This document shows, in pieces, positions 36,552-46,389 of a stretch of 64,000 nt of DNA. Below the pieces are notes generated by a model. It saw only the letters and a list, made by a program, of their open reading frames with translations. It did no database searches and was not told where the DNA came from. The translations under genes and the position numbers were made by a program. The stretch lies in contig OZ007579.1 in the NCBI GenBank assembly GCA_963931925.1, positions 47,123,271 to 47,187,270 on the forward strand, read 5' to 3'. This DNA comes from Onchidella celtica. Lineage: Eukaryota > Mollusca > Gastropoda > Systellommatophora > Onchidiidae. The stretch's first letter is position 1. Every line of letters begins with the position of its first letter.

Positions 36552-38321
36552 ATGCCGAAGACTCCAGCTGCAGAAACGTCACAAGAAGACCTCATCACTT
36601 TGCTGCGTAATCAGATGGAACAGCAACGAGAACAGATGGAACTGCAGCGACAGCAGATGGAAGCACTGATGTCTTTGGCTATGAACAAGCCAGTCACCAA
36701 CACCAAGTTCGAAGCATTTGATTCAACAATAGAACTGGGGTCAGATTACTGGGCAAGGTTTACCACCTTCACAAAGGCAAACTCCATACCAGAAGCAAAA
36801 AAGGTTGACATTTTTCTGACCAACCAGAACAGTGAGGTCTACAAGATGCTAAAAAACCAAGCTTCTCAACAGACCCCGCCGATAGACGTCAACGAAATAA
36901 CCATTGAAACTATCAAGACCTGGATGGGGGAACATTTCGACCCCAAACGTTTCGTTGTGCGGGAAAGATTTAAATTTTGGACCTACACTGACAGAAAGAC
37001 TGCAGAAAGTGTGCACCAACTGGCTGCTCGCATTCGTCAAGAGGCAGCGACTTGCGACTTCGCATCAATCCAAGACCCACTTGACGAGGCCATGCGTACA
37101 CGATTTGTCTGCTCCATTAAAAATGAAGCTGTCATAAAGGCACTGTTCAAGATTAAAGATGACGAACTGACCTTCAGCAAGGCAGTAGAGGTGGCGGCAG
37201 AGGTCGAGGAGGCGTCAAAGGTGGCCAAAGAAACATCCGGTACCAGTGACGGCGAAGTCTTCAAGCTCAATCAGAGAAGAAAATGCAAGCAAAACCCTCA
37301 ACAGCAAACTCAAGTCCAGGGCTATCCATCAATGTTTAAAAAGTCAAGCAAACCGACAACGAAGAAGACTGTTTGCAGCAGATGCGAAGGACAGCACAGC
37401 CGAAATGAGTGCAGGTTCGCTAACGCCGTGTGCCATTTCTGTAACATAAAAGGGCACATAGAGTCAGCTTGTCGGAAGAAGAAAAGTCAACAACGTCCGA
37501 TCAAGAGGATACAAACTGTCCGTTGGAATACAGTGGGACCAATCACCGAGACTTGCTGCGTCAACAACCAGCCTGTCCAGTTTGAAATCGACACTGGTTC
37601 TAGGGACAACTTCATTTCAACCAAGACATGGCGCAGTTTGAAGTCCCCTAAACTCACCACTGTGAAATGCCAGTACAAGTGTGCCTCAGGTCAGAAACTA
37701 CCAGTGACGGGCGAAATATTTCTACATACATCGTATGCCAAGACAACTTGTATACAGAAATTCGTCGTGACACAGATGGACTTTAACCTGCTTGGAAGAG
37801 CAACCACAAAGCGATTGGGAATCTCAGTGGACAATCTCCTACACAAAGTTATCGACGATTTGAAACCGGATGCAGTCCTGCAGACATCCTGTCGAAACTG
37901 GTGTGCGGAATTCCTGATGCTGTACAGACGTACACCTCTACCATGTGGATCCAGTCCCAGTCAACTACTGAATGGCCGTCAAATCAGGACCAAGCTTGAT
38001 GTCATCCTTCCCGCGAGAGAACGACATGCCAGTCCGCCCGATGCCGTCGACCAGACTCCAGATGTTCCACCAGCCCGTCGAAGACAACGCAGACGACAGA
38101 AAGCTATAGTCAAATCTGCCGACCGTCAACCGAAGTTCAACGTTGGTGATCCCTGCTTCGCTTTGTCTTTCAAAGGGGGGCGTAAGGACAAATGGAAATC
38201 TGCACAGGTGACGGCAACCATTGGCCACAGCCTGTTTGAAGTCAAGATTCTACCAGATGGACCAATTTGCCGCCGGCATACAGATCAGCTACGTCCTCGA
38301 CGACAGAGACATAGAGACTGA
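36552..38321 (+). CDS. Gag-protease fused to integrase tail (Mag-like Gypsy)
   Basis: 589 codons from ATG 36552. Residues 10-50 are a Gln/Glu-rich coiled-coil segment, followed by a capsid-like region to about 230. Two CCHC zinc knuckles lie near residues 274-307 (CSRCEGQHSRNEC and CHFCNIKGHIESAC), where Gag binds RNA. A retropepsin-type aspartic protease motif, FEIDTGSRDNFIS, lies near residue 345. At about residue 440 the sequence jumps to the end of an integrase (FLMLYRRTPLPCG, then LLNGRQIRTKLD), followed by a basic tail. Reverse transcriptase, RNase H and the integrase catalytic core are missing, yet the frame stays open across the junction. That suggests selection for Gag in a non-autonomous element, or a very recent deletion. 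Confidence 0.9.
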   Translation: MPKTPAAETSQEDLITLLRNQMEQQREQMELQRQQMEALMSLAMNKPVTNTKFEAFDSTIELGSDYWARFTTFTKANSIPEAKKVDIFLTNQNSEVYKMLKNQASQQTPPIDVNEITIETIKTWMGEHFDPKRFVVRERFKFWTYTDRKTAESVHQLAARIRQEAATCDFASIQDPLDEAMRTRFVCSIKNEAVIKALFKIKDDELTFSKAVEVAAEVEEASKVAKETSGTSDGEVFKLNQRRKCKQNPQQQTQVQGYPSMFKKSSKPTTKKTVCSRCEGQHSRNECRFANAVCHFCNIKGHIESACRKKKSQQRPIKRIQTVRWNTVGPITETCCVNNQPVQFEIDTGSRDNFISTKTWRSLKSPKLTTVKCQYKCASGQKLPVTGEIFLHTSYAKTTCIQKFVVTQMDFNLLGRATTKRLGISVDNLLHKVIDDLKPDAVLQTSCRNWCAEFLMLYRRTPLPCGSSPSQLLNGRQIRTKLDVILPARERHASPPDAVDQTPDVPPARRRQRRRQKAIVKSADRQPKFNVGDPCFALSFKGGRKDKWKSAQVTATIGHSLFEVKILPDGPICRRHTDQLRPRRQRHRD

Positions 38322-38339
38322 TTTGTTTGTAAAGGTTCA

Positions 38340-38565
38340 GAAACCTACCGCACCATTCTGACATGGGGTGGCAAGGACTGAACCTATGACAGAGTACGGA
38401 AACCTACCACACCATCCTGGCATGGGGTGGCAAGGACCGCACTCCAGGACTGACGTGTCCGTAAACCTACCACACTATCCTGGCATAGGGTGGATAGGAG
38501 CGGACGAGACCGAGACCTACCACACCATTCTGACATGGGGTGGCAAGGACCGATCTCGACAAGAC
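38340..38565 (+). repeat. ~60-bp tandem repeats in the Mag-like 3' region
   Basis: Four diverged units carry CCTACCACACCATTCTGAC or a variant, then ATGGGGTGGCAAGGAC. They lie between the stop codon and the polypurine tract. Confidence 0.75.
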
Positions 38566-38640
38566 GCGACTTTATCATGTTTATGTAGCATGAATTTTAG
38601 TTTTAGCCTTCACCATATGTACTTCAAGCTAGAAGGGAGG

Positions 38641-39039
38641 TGTTATATATCCATATATAATCAAGGGAAATTATGCATACATGTAATTTACTTAGTTACT
38701 GCCCTTGGTTAGACCTACACTTAATTACGTAGTAAGGGAAATAATTTACCTCTTATGCGTTGTGTGATTAATTAACACCACCACTTTACTTACATTACTT
38801 TTCATGTTGCATTACTCTCAGTGAGTTGGTAATACATTAGGTCACCTATTCTAAAGTATGAAAGTGTGTGAATGACTTTATCTTTATTGATATTTGGTGA
38901 CCCTCATTACTCTATGCATTATTATGTACATCTACTGCGATACTGTATATAACTAATGACCTGTAAATATTACCAAAATAAAGTTGCTTATCTTCCCGGC
39001 TACAACTGACTTCTCTTTGTTTGTTATCACCACATAGCA
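38641..39039 (+). repeat. 3' LTR of the Mag-like element
   Basis: Same 399-bp sequence as 34575-34973 apart from three substitutions; AATAAA at 38977. Confidence 0.92.
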
Positions 39040-39421
39040 GAAATGATAATATGCTATTGCCCTGCTGAGGTGCTAGTGGAATGCTAAGGTGTATGACACT
39101 AGGAAGGAGATATTGAAAGACTGCGGTGCCAGTGAATTATTAATGTGCTATTAAGACCCTGAGGGGAGAGGCTGAGGCCGAAGTGCCTTTAGGAAATAAC
39201 TACCGGGTTGTGGATCCGAGGAAGAGTGCATGTGAGAATAAGGCCGTTGTACGGCAGTTAATTTCAATAATATAATGTATGTAATTGCGCTATTATCTGT
39301 ATAATTATGTTTAATAAATGTGTGAGTCTGATGGGTTGTTCTGTTAAGTGTTAAATTTGTTCGTTCGTGATTGTTGTCCTGTCATAACTTATTACATCTC
39401 CCAGTCTGGGATTTGTGACAT

Positions 39422-39435
39422 TGGGGGCTCGTCCG
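39422..39435 (+). promoter_or_regulatory. Primer binding site, tRNA-Pro type
   Basis: TGGGGGCTCGTCCG starts one base after the LTR-A end. It is the well-known complement of the 3' end of tRNA-Pro used by many retroelements. Confidence 0.85.
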
Positions 39436-40400
39436 TTGTGACTCGTCCATTTTCGTAATATTTAGTTGAGTTAGTTAGTAGGTATTTTTCAGTGGGCATT
39501 TGTTACTTTAGTTTTTGTCCACGTAATACTTATCTTGTGGTAGGAATTTGTGCTGTCTTTGTTCGTGGGATGAATGGAAATTTCATGATGGTATGATTTA
39601 TGTATATTTATGAATATGTATTGATGTACTGTTATGAATATGTACTAATGTGTATTTGAACTTTCCAGAGTGTGTGTGCCAGCCTGAGGAGTCAAGCGGC
39701 CAGAGCTCCGATTAAGGGGAGGAGTTAAACTCAAAATTCAAAGTTAAGTGAAAAATTTGTGCCCTGGATTGAGGGCTGTCTGTTCACCTGTCTTTTTCCG
39801 CTGTTTTTCTGTTTTCGTTGTAATTGATTATATGGGCGGTGGCGCGGGTTTGCTGTGGTGAGCGTAGTTTATCCTCTTCGGGAGGTGGGCTAAACTTGGA
39901 ACCGCGTTCATCACAGTGAACAGTTCTATAGAGACCTGTATTTTTGTTTAGTTGTAGCGTCGATATCTTCTCTGTTCTGCAGGAAGACGTATTCTCTTGT
40001 CCCTCTTTCTACCTATCTGTAGATACGTTCTTTTTTTCAGACTCTGTTCTTGTTCGTACCTTGTAGTGTAATCGGCGTAGTTAGGTTGCATTTTTTTTTT
40101 TCCATTATATTTTCTTTTTTAGGTCTTTGTCCTAGTCTGGTTCGTTGTTCCTCGATGTCCTTGTGGTCCTTCTACTGAATTTCCTTATTCTTGTCTTTTC
40201 TACTCTTTTTTTATTATTAATAGGGCAATACATTTTATAAATATAGAATTAGTTAGGAAGTACGTAAATTTCTGAATTGTATTTGAGACACTTGGGTATT
40301 GTTATATCTGGTGTGATCTCAGGTCTCTGTTCGTGTCGTTAGTGATCATACCGACAGGTTAGCCGTTTCATAATATATACCGTAACCATAAATCTGTGAA
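39436..40400 (+). other. Untranslated leader of the LTR-A Gypsy element
   Basis: About 965 bases between the primer site and the Gag ATG. It is T-rich with no coding features; presumably it contains the packaging signal. Confidence 0.5.
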
Positions 40401-43016
40401 ATGGCGGAACTCCAACAACTAATGAAGTTGGGTAAGGAACTTGGCCTGGAGGGAGAGGAGCTGCGCGGCTGGATTAAAGAGCAGCAGGCAGAATTGCGCG
40501 ATGAGCGTGCTAAGGATAGAGAGCAGGAAAAAGAGGCTCAGGAAAAGGAAAGAGAGGCTAAGGCTCAGGAGCAGGAAAGGGAGATAAAGTTAAGGGAGAT
40601 AGAGGCTAGGGATAAGGAACAGGAGAGAGAGGCGCGAATAAGAATCGCCGAGTTGGAAGTCAAAAAGAATGCGCCAACAGAAGCAGTTGAGCGGCAGGGG
40701 CAAAATAAAGGTGGCGTTAGGATTAAGCTGCCTACGTTCGACGACCGAAAGGACGACATAGACGCCTTCCTTTACAGGTTCGAACTGAACGCACAACTGC
40801 AATGGGGCGAGAATAAACAATTATGGTCCACGTACCTGGCTTCCTTGTTGCAGGGGCGAGCGTTAACCTACTTTAAAGAGCTACAGCGCGAAGACGTGCA
40901 AGATTACGATAAGCTGAAGGCTTTGCTGCTTCGCCGATTTGCGCGTACCGAGGAATATTTCCGGGAGCAGTTTAGGCGAGCACGTGCGGATACCAGGGAG
41001 GACTTTGCTGCCTTCGTCGCGAGATTAACGGAATATTTCGCGAACTGGGTAGACTTGGCGCATGTTGGCACGGATTTTACTAAATTAAAAGACCTAATGA
41101 TCCGTGACCAGCTGTACGCGTCGTGCCATAAAGATCTGGTGGCTTTCCTGAAAGAAAACGAACCCGCGACGGTGCAGGAGGCGTCTAAGTTGGCGGAAGC
41201 ATACCGTACGGCACATCCGTCCAAACCAGTGGCGAGGGCGTACGTCCAAGATGCTGGGTACGTCGCCGTTGTCGAGGGGTCGCCGACAGGACATAAAGAC
41301 AGGTCGCGTCAGCGTGGTGCCTATAGTGGGCAAGCCCAGGGGCAGCGTAGGGGCTATCACCAATCACCTGCATATGGATCCGGTAAGTTTGACCGAGCAG
41401 GAGGGCTAGGTCGCGGTAATGGCCGGGGGCGATTTGTGACCTTTGCCGATGACCGACGGCATAGGGACTTTAGTTCCGGTCGCGATGGGTCACGGGGACC
41501 CAGGCCTAGTGCAGCACAGGGAGCGGAGTGTTGGACTTGCGGACGCTTGGGTCACTTTTCACGCGAGTGTAGGGCCGCGAAGTGTTGGAACTGCGGAAGA
41601 GCAGATCACATCAGCGTGAATTGCCCTGCAGGTAGGATAGCGGCGAACGTGGACAGTAGCTCCAGTCCATGTTCCCCTAATAAATTTCATCATGCGGCTG
41701 CGTGTGTTACATCGGACAACGGAGGCGGACAGTATTCTAAGTGTCCCAGTTGTGAGAAGTTATTATCTTCCGGTGTTTTACCTTGTGGGAGAAAGATCCC
41801 CGTTATAAATTCATGTCATACAGGAGGTGGTCTTAGGGTTTATCCGGGGTTTGTTGGGGACGAACCGGTCTCGGTTTTACGAGATACAGGATCTACCGTT
41901 GTGGGAGTGCATAGGGACTGCATTCGGGATTCACAGCTTACAGGTGAGACTGTCCCGTGCATCCAATTTTCGGGGGCCATTGAGAAATTACCCATGGCAA
42001 GAATAGTGATAGATACACCTTTCCTTAGCGGGGAAGTCGAAGCAGTCGTTGGTTGTTTTCCAGGCGCCCAGCTCATTATTGGGAATGTATCACGGGTGGT
42101 TTCCCCTTCCGAGGAGAATGTGCAGGTATGGTCTCAATCAAAAGGTATTGACTTTTGTGCCGCGGTCGAAACACGTCGACAGGTAGCTGATAAGATTAGA
42201 CCTTTGGCGACGCCAGCGGTCAACCTAGATATCACGCCAGAGCGCTTGGCGAGATTACAAAGGGAGGATCCATCATTAAACCCATGTTTTGGGGAAGCGC
42301 GAACCGAGAAAACGAGGAAATATAAGAACGGGTCGTCTTCCTTTGTAATCCAGGGGGGTATTCTGTTCCGGAAGTATGTGACAGTGGCTTCGGTTCAGAA
42401 GCAGGTAGTGGTGCCAGTATCCTTGATTGCAACGGTATTGCGTCTGGCCCATGATGTTCCATTAGCGGATCATATGGGAAGTGCTAGAACCAAGCAAAGA
42501 GTTCTGAAAATTTTTTATTGGCCGTCAGTATACAGAGATGTACAGTTATATTGTAAGACGTGCAGTGCGTGCCAAAAGACGACGCATAAGGGTCGTACAC
42601 CTCAGGCTCCTCTTCAAAAGATCCCCACGGTTTCGGAACCGTTTAAAAAGGTTTCGATAGACCTTGTTGATTTAAGAGAAAGATTATCTTCATCGCGCAC
42701 TATAGCAGAAGAAGCGTCTAGTATCGCTTCAAAAAGAGCAAAAGACTATAAAGATAGAGGATCCAAACTGAGAATTTTTAAGCCAAGAGACAAGGTCCTA
42801 TTGTTATTACCTACGGACCATAATAAGTTATTGATGACATGGAAAGGTCCTTATGTTATTGAGCGAGTTGTTTCGAAGGTAGATTACGCTATCCACATTG
42901 ATGGATCAGTAAGGGTTTTCCATGTTGATATGCTGCAGAGGTTTCATGAGAGACCAGAGTATCTGTATTCTCATACTGGTATTGAAGGACATACCAAATG
43001 TCGTGTCATTCTTTGA
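40401..43016 (+). CDS. Gag-protease plus integrase remnants (LTR-A Gypsy)
   Basis: 871 codons from ATG 40401. Residues 30-90 are a charged coiled coil of E, K, R and Q. Residues 105-275 look like a Gag capsid domain (FLYRFELNAQLQW, then LLQGRALTYF). Two CCHC knuckles lie at about 376-409 (CWTCGRLGHFSREC, CWNCGRADHISVNC). An aspartic protease motif, VLRDTGSTVVGV, is near 492. Near 684-727 is the integrase HHCC zinc-binding domain (ending CKTCSACQ). It is followed, without the DDE catalytic core, by an integrase C-terminal domain (WKGPYVIERVV, then VFHVDMLQRF). No reverse transcriptase lies between protease and integrase; RT and RNase H remnants come downstream. The order protease-integrase-RT is unusual for Ty3/Gypsy. 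Confidence 0.88.
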   Translation: MAELQQLMKLGKELGLEGEELRGWIKEQQAELRDERAKDREQEKEAQEKEREAKAQEQEREIKLREIEARDKEQEREARIRIAELEVKKNAPTEAVERQGQNKGGVRIKLPTFDDRKDDIDAFLYRFELNAQLQWGENKQLWSTYLASLLQGRALTYFKELQREDVQDYDKLKALLLRRFARTEEYFREQFRRARADTREDFAAFVARLTEYFANWVDLAHVGTDFTKLKDLMIRDQLYASCHKDLVAFLKENEPATVQEASKLAEAYRTAHPSKPVARAYVQDAGYVAVVEGSPTGHKDRSRQRGAYSGQAQGQRRGYHQSPAYGSGKFDRAGGLGRGNGRGRFVTFADDRRHRDFSSGRDGSRGPRPSAAQGAECWTCGRLGHFSRECRAAKCWNCGRADHISVNCPAGRIAANVDSSSSPCSPNKFHHAAACVTSDNGGGQYSKCPSCEKLLSSGVLPCGRKIPVINSCHTGGGLRVYPGFVGDEPVSVLRDTGSTVVGVHRDCIRDSQLTGETVPCIQFSGAIEKLPMARIVIDTPFLSGEVEAVVGCFPGAQLIIGNVSRVVSPSEENVQVWSQSKGIDFCAAVETRRQVADKIRPLATPAVNLDITPERLARLQREDPSLNPCFGEARTEKTRKYKNGSSSFVIQGGILFRKYVTVASVQKQVVVPVSLIATVLRLAHDVPLADHMGSARTKQRVLKIFYWPSVYRDVQLYCKTCSACQKTTHKGRTPQAPLQKIPTVSEPFKKVSIDLVDLRERLSSSRTIAEEASSIASKRAKDYKDRGSKLRIFKPRDKVLLLLPTDHNKLLMTWKGPYVIERVVSKVDYAIHIDGSVRVFHVDMLQRFHERPEYLYSHTGIEGHTKCRVIL

Positions 43017-43079
43017 CGATATAGCATGTCATACGTCGACATGGTCTGATCATATTCAGACACTAACAGTAATTTTTTA

Positions 43080-43809
43080 ACGATTACGTCATTTTTGGTT
43101 AACTGCTAAACCCGCAAAGATGGATTTGGCATGTCCAGAGATAGTATTCTTAGGACATATCGTGGGTAGAGTTGTTCAGAGACCTGAAGTAACAAAAATT
43201 GACAAACTAGTAGGGTTGCAAATCCCAAAAACAAAGAAACAAGTCAGAAGCTTAGTGGGAATTTTAAATTATTACAGAAAGTTCATTCCAAATTTTTCCT
43301 CCTTGTCATCTTCTCTTACTGACCTTACTAAGAAGGGACAACCCGATAAGGTCCAGTGGACGTCTGAGTGTCAGACAGCATTTGATAAATTGGTGACAGC
43401 ATTATCATCGTCACCCATTCTGATATTACCCGATTTTCGATCTAATTTTATCCTCAGAACGGATGCGTCGGACTCTGGTGTCGGCGCTTGTCTTCTACAG
43501 GAGAAGAATGAATGTCTCCATCCTGTATGTTATGTCAGTAGGAAGTTATTGCAGAGAGAAAGAAAATATTCTGTGATAGAGCGGGAGTGCCTTGCCATTG
43601 TATGGTCCGTCCAGAAATTAGGACGTTATCTCATGGGACGAGAATTTTGTGTCCAGACAGACCACAAGCCACTAACGTTTTTGTCGAAGAATCGTTCGTC
43701 CAGCCCACGCTTGTCTAGATGGGCATTGGCTTTGCAGCCGTATACCTTCGTTATACAACCAATTCCAGGAACCAGCAATCATATCGCCGACTACCTTAGT
43801 CGAGCCTAG
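43080..43809 (+). CDS. RT C-terminus plus RNase H (LTR-A Gypsy)
   Basis: The frame is open from about 43080 (ATG at 43120) to 43809. It begins with the end of a Gypsy reverse transcriptase (LTAKPAK, then IVFLGHIVG), passes through the connection (SLVGILNYYRKFIPNFS), and contains RNase H with its acidic residues in RTDASDSGVGACL, IERECLAIVWSV and QTDHKPLTFL. It ends IADYLSRA. The polymerase core with the Y/F-x-DD motif is absent, with a stop directly upstream, so it cannot copy RNA. It lies 64 bp after the integrase tail of the preceding frame. This piece is Ty3/Gypsy-type by sequence although the order looks like Copia. Confidence 0.88.
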
Positions 43810-44161
43810 GGGAAGAGTTCAGGAGCTTATACATCGGAGGACAGGAACATTGACAGGATCTTTGTGAATGAGTCGACTTCAAGATATTGACAGTATAAAT
43901 ATGATAGGAAGAATGGTTGATAGCTTGATTGGTTTTTGATTCTGTATTAGGTAGTGTGTTTAGTTAGCTATTGATGATGTGATACATATATGCATAATGC
44001 AGGGCATATTGATCCCCATATTTTCCCCTGATTCCGGTATTTTATGTGCTAGGGGCATTGGTAGGTCATTTTTATGTGGGTATTGCTCACGCTCACTCGT
44101 TGACAGTCATCTTGATGCGATTTGAAATTAATTGCATTAATTTTTTTGGGGTGGGGGATGA
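43810..44161 (+). other. 3' untranslated region and polypurine tract of the LTR-A Gypsy
   Basis: No coding sequence. GGGGTGGGGGATGA at 44148-44161 directly before the 3' LTR is the likely plus-strand primer. Confidence 0.6.
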
Positions 44162-45425
44162 TGTCACGAGTGGAGTGAGCGATAGTTAATAATTACGGGG
44201 GGAAAGGAGGAGAGTAAAATTAACGCACGTAGACAAGTAAGTAAAGCGTGCTGTTGTGAGTGGTGGGGGGTCTGAATGAGGCGAAAGCGCTGTATTACTA
44301 TCACTGCAAGTTAGAAGGTCCTACTGAACGGACGCTAGTAAGAGCCCAGCGGGCGAACATAAGGGGAGCAGTCGGAAGACGGATGAGAGTGTTTTTTCCA
44401 GTGATGACTGGTAGGTAGAACGTTGATTGATAATTATGATTGATGTATTATATTATATTCGTCTATTACCATGATGTAAATAAGTATATGTGAGGAATGT
44501 GGAAGTCCTTGATATTGGATATAGCAATGTGCGCCATGAGCGATAGATGAAAGTGAGTTCATGGATTTGTAGCACGAGTGAGTATTGTGTACTCCGATGG
44601 AGGTGTGTTACCGTAAGATGTTGGTGAGTGAAAGGTGAACTATTGTGTGTACGCTTCATGGGTTGTAAGGAGAGGTGGAGTGAATACAAATGGTATGGCA
44701 TTATACCAATGTAATGTTATTCTTGTAGGTGTCGGGGACGGGCCGCAGAGCCACCTCGATGAGCACAGGGGATAGGCCAGCATAGGGCCGGAGGCCACAC
44801 ACAGGCCAGAAGTGAGGCTGTCGGTGCAGGACAGTGGAGGCACATAAAGTCGTGGCAGTCAGGCCACGGACAGGGACGTAGATATGAGCGTGAATGTGAT
44901 AATGTACTATTGCCATGTTGATGGGCTATTGAAATGATAATGTGTTAGTGCCATGTTGATGGGCTATTGAAATGATAATGTGTTAGTGCCATGTTGATGG
45001 GCTATTGAAATGATAATGTGCGATTGCCATGTTGATGGGCTATGGAAATGATAATGTGCTATTGCCCTGCTGAGGTGCTAGTGGAATGCTAAGGTGTATG
45101 ACACTAGGAAGGAGATATTGAAAGACTGCGGTGCCAGTGAATTATTAATGTGCTATTAAGACCCTGAGGGGAGAGGCTGAGGCCGAAGTGCCTTTAGGAA
45201 GTAACTACCGGGTGGTGGATCCGAGGAAGAGTGCATGTGAGAATAAGGCCGTTGTACGGCAGTTAATTTCAATAATATAATGTATGTAATTGCGCTATTA
45301 TCTGTATAATTATGTTTAATAAATGTGTGAGTCTGATGGGTTGTTCTGTTAAGTGTTAAACTTGTTCGTTCGTGATTGTTGTCCTGTCATAACTTATTAC
45401 ATCTCCCAGTCTGGGATTTGTGACA
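44162..45425 (+). repeat. 3' LTR of the LTR-A Gypsy element
   Basis: 1,264 bp, TGTCACGAG...TTTGTGACA. It contains five 38-bp tandem units (44897-45086) and AATAAA at 45318. The 5-bp CACAC repeat follows directly. Confidence 0.92.
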
Positions 45426-45430
45426 CACAC

Positions 45431-46389
45431 CATATCCCAGTTCTGCAGTATGCTGATGAGTTTAGTATTTATTCAGTTTATATGGATGAATACTATAAAA
45501 TCATGCTGTGTGTTTCAGCTTTGCATGTTTCCACACTGTTCTATTGTTATCAAGTAATGATACAGTTGATGCTAACTATTTTTAGCTAGGATGTAAATAG
45601 GCTATTTTTTCGGCCTTGTGTGTGTCCCTTTCGCCCTTTCAGTTAAGCTTACTGATAAATAATACCTACAAGATAACATTTCTTTGCCTGAGAAAATGAT
45701 CATTCTGCTATATTAGCAATGAAAACAGAAGCAATAACAAATAATTTTACAAATTGAAGGGAGTAATCCATCTCCACCTCTTGTGCGGCCCTGGAAAAAT
45801 CAGTTTAGCAACTAAACATCTAGTGCATTGCCGGGCCTTCTATTATGACCACATTTAATGAAGTGAGAACAAAGTCTAGCATCATCCTCATTTAGGCAAT
45901 GCAAACATTTTCCATTTCTATTGCTTTTATGTCCTGAGGTGGTTTGTTTTAACCTGTGCATCTCCTCACTTTCACAATTGAGACAGTTTAGCATGATTTA
46001 CCTGATATGTGTTACTGAACATCAGTAAGCACTGTCAGTGAAAATCTTAATTTGATAAATCTACTGAGGATAGATCTGCACTATTAATGTGCACAAAAAT
46101 GTACTGTGACTTGATATCAGCGATTTAAAAATCAGGTACACACAACATTGCTAAACTGACTATTGGAGACGCACAACATGGTAAACATCAGAGAGACACA
46201 CAACTTCTCTTGAGAATGTTTTGCAGAATAAATTTTGACATTTTGTTGTAACAATGGCTTAGTTATGATTGCTATTAAGTGAAATACAAGTAAACTGCAA
46301 AAAAGGCAAATAATATAAGATTCCACACCGATCTAAATTGGTCACTTTTTGTGTAATATTTAATTACATAACAGGCTACAACTTAAGAT
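45431..46389. other. Harbinger interior or unassigned sequence
   Basis: No recognised domain. A 60-codon - strand frame (45812-45994) has CLNC and CLHC cysteine pairs but is too short to assign. Confidence 0.35.

Larger units (their letters stand above)
34575..39039 (+). mobile_element. Mag-like Gypsy element, internally deleted, nested in LTR-A
   Basis: Exact GAAAT duplications flank it (34570-34574, 39040-39044), and the uninterrupted site is visible in the 3' LTR-A near 45045. Both LTRs are 399 bp (34575-34973 and 38641-39039) and differ at three bases, 99.2% identity. It has a tRNA-Ser-type primer site at 34977, a polypurine tract AGAAGGGAGG (38631-38640), and a single Gag-protease frame fused to the integrase tail. 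RT, RNase H and the integrase core are deleted, so it needs a helper. Confidence 0.92.
33262..39420 (+). repeat. 5' LTR of the LTR-A Gypsy element, split by two insertions
   Basis: LTR segments are 33262-33281, 33706-34574 and 39045-39420, together matching the 1,264-bp 3' LTR. It starts TGTCACGAG and ends TTTGTGACA, and an AATAAA lies at 39313. Five 38-bp TGATAATG...GGGCTATTGAAA units begin at 34422. Confidence 0.88.
33262..45425 (+). mobile_element. Ty3/Gypsy LTR retrotransposon (family LTR-A), nested
   Basis: It is flanked by exact CACAC duplications (33257-33261, 45426-45430). It has a 5' LTR (interrupted twice), a tRNA-Pro-type primer site, a Gag-protease-integrase remnant frame, an RT-RNase H remnant, a polypurine tract and a 3' LTR of 1,264 bp. 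The LTRs differ at about a dozen places, roughly 1%, so the insertion is young. Without the SINE-like and Mag-like inserts it would be about 7.3 kb. It lacks the RT catalytic core and the integrase catalytic core, so it is non-autonomous. Confidence 0.9.

Noticed and set aside
45812..45994. Short cysteine-rich - strand frame (CLNC, CLHC)
   Set aside because: Only 60 codons, no matching zinc-binding spacing, and located within Harbinger interior sequence.
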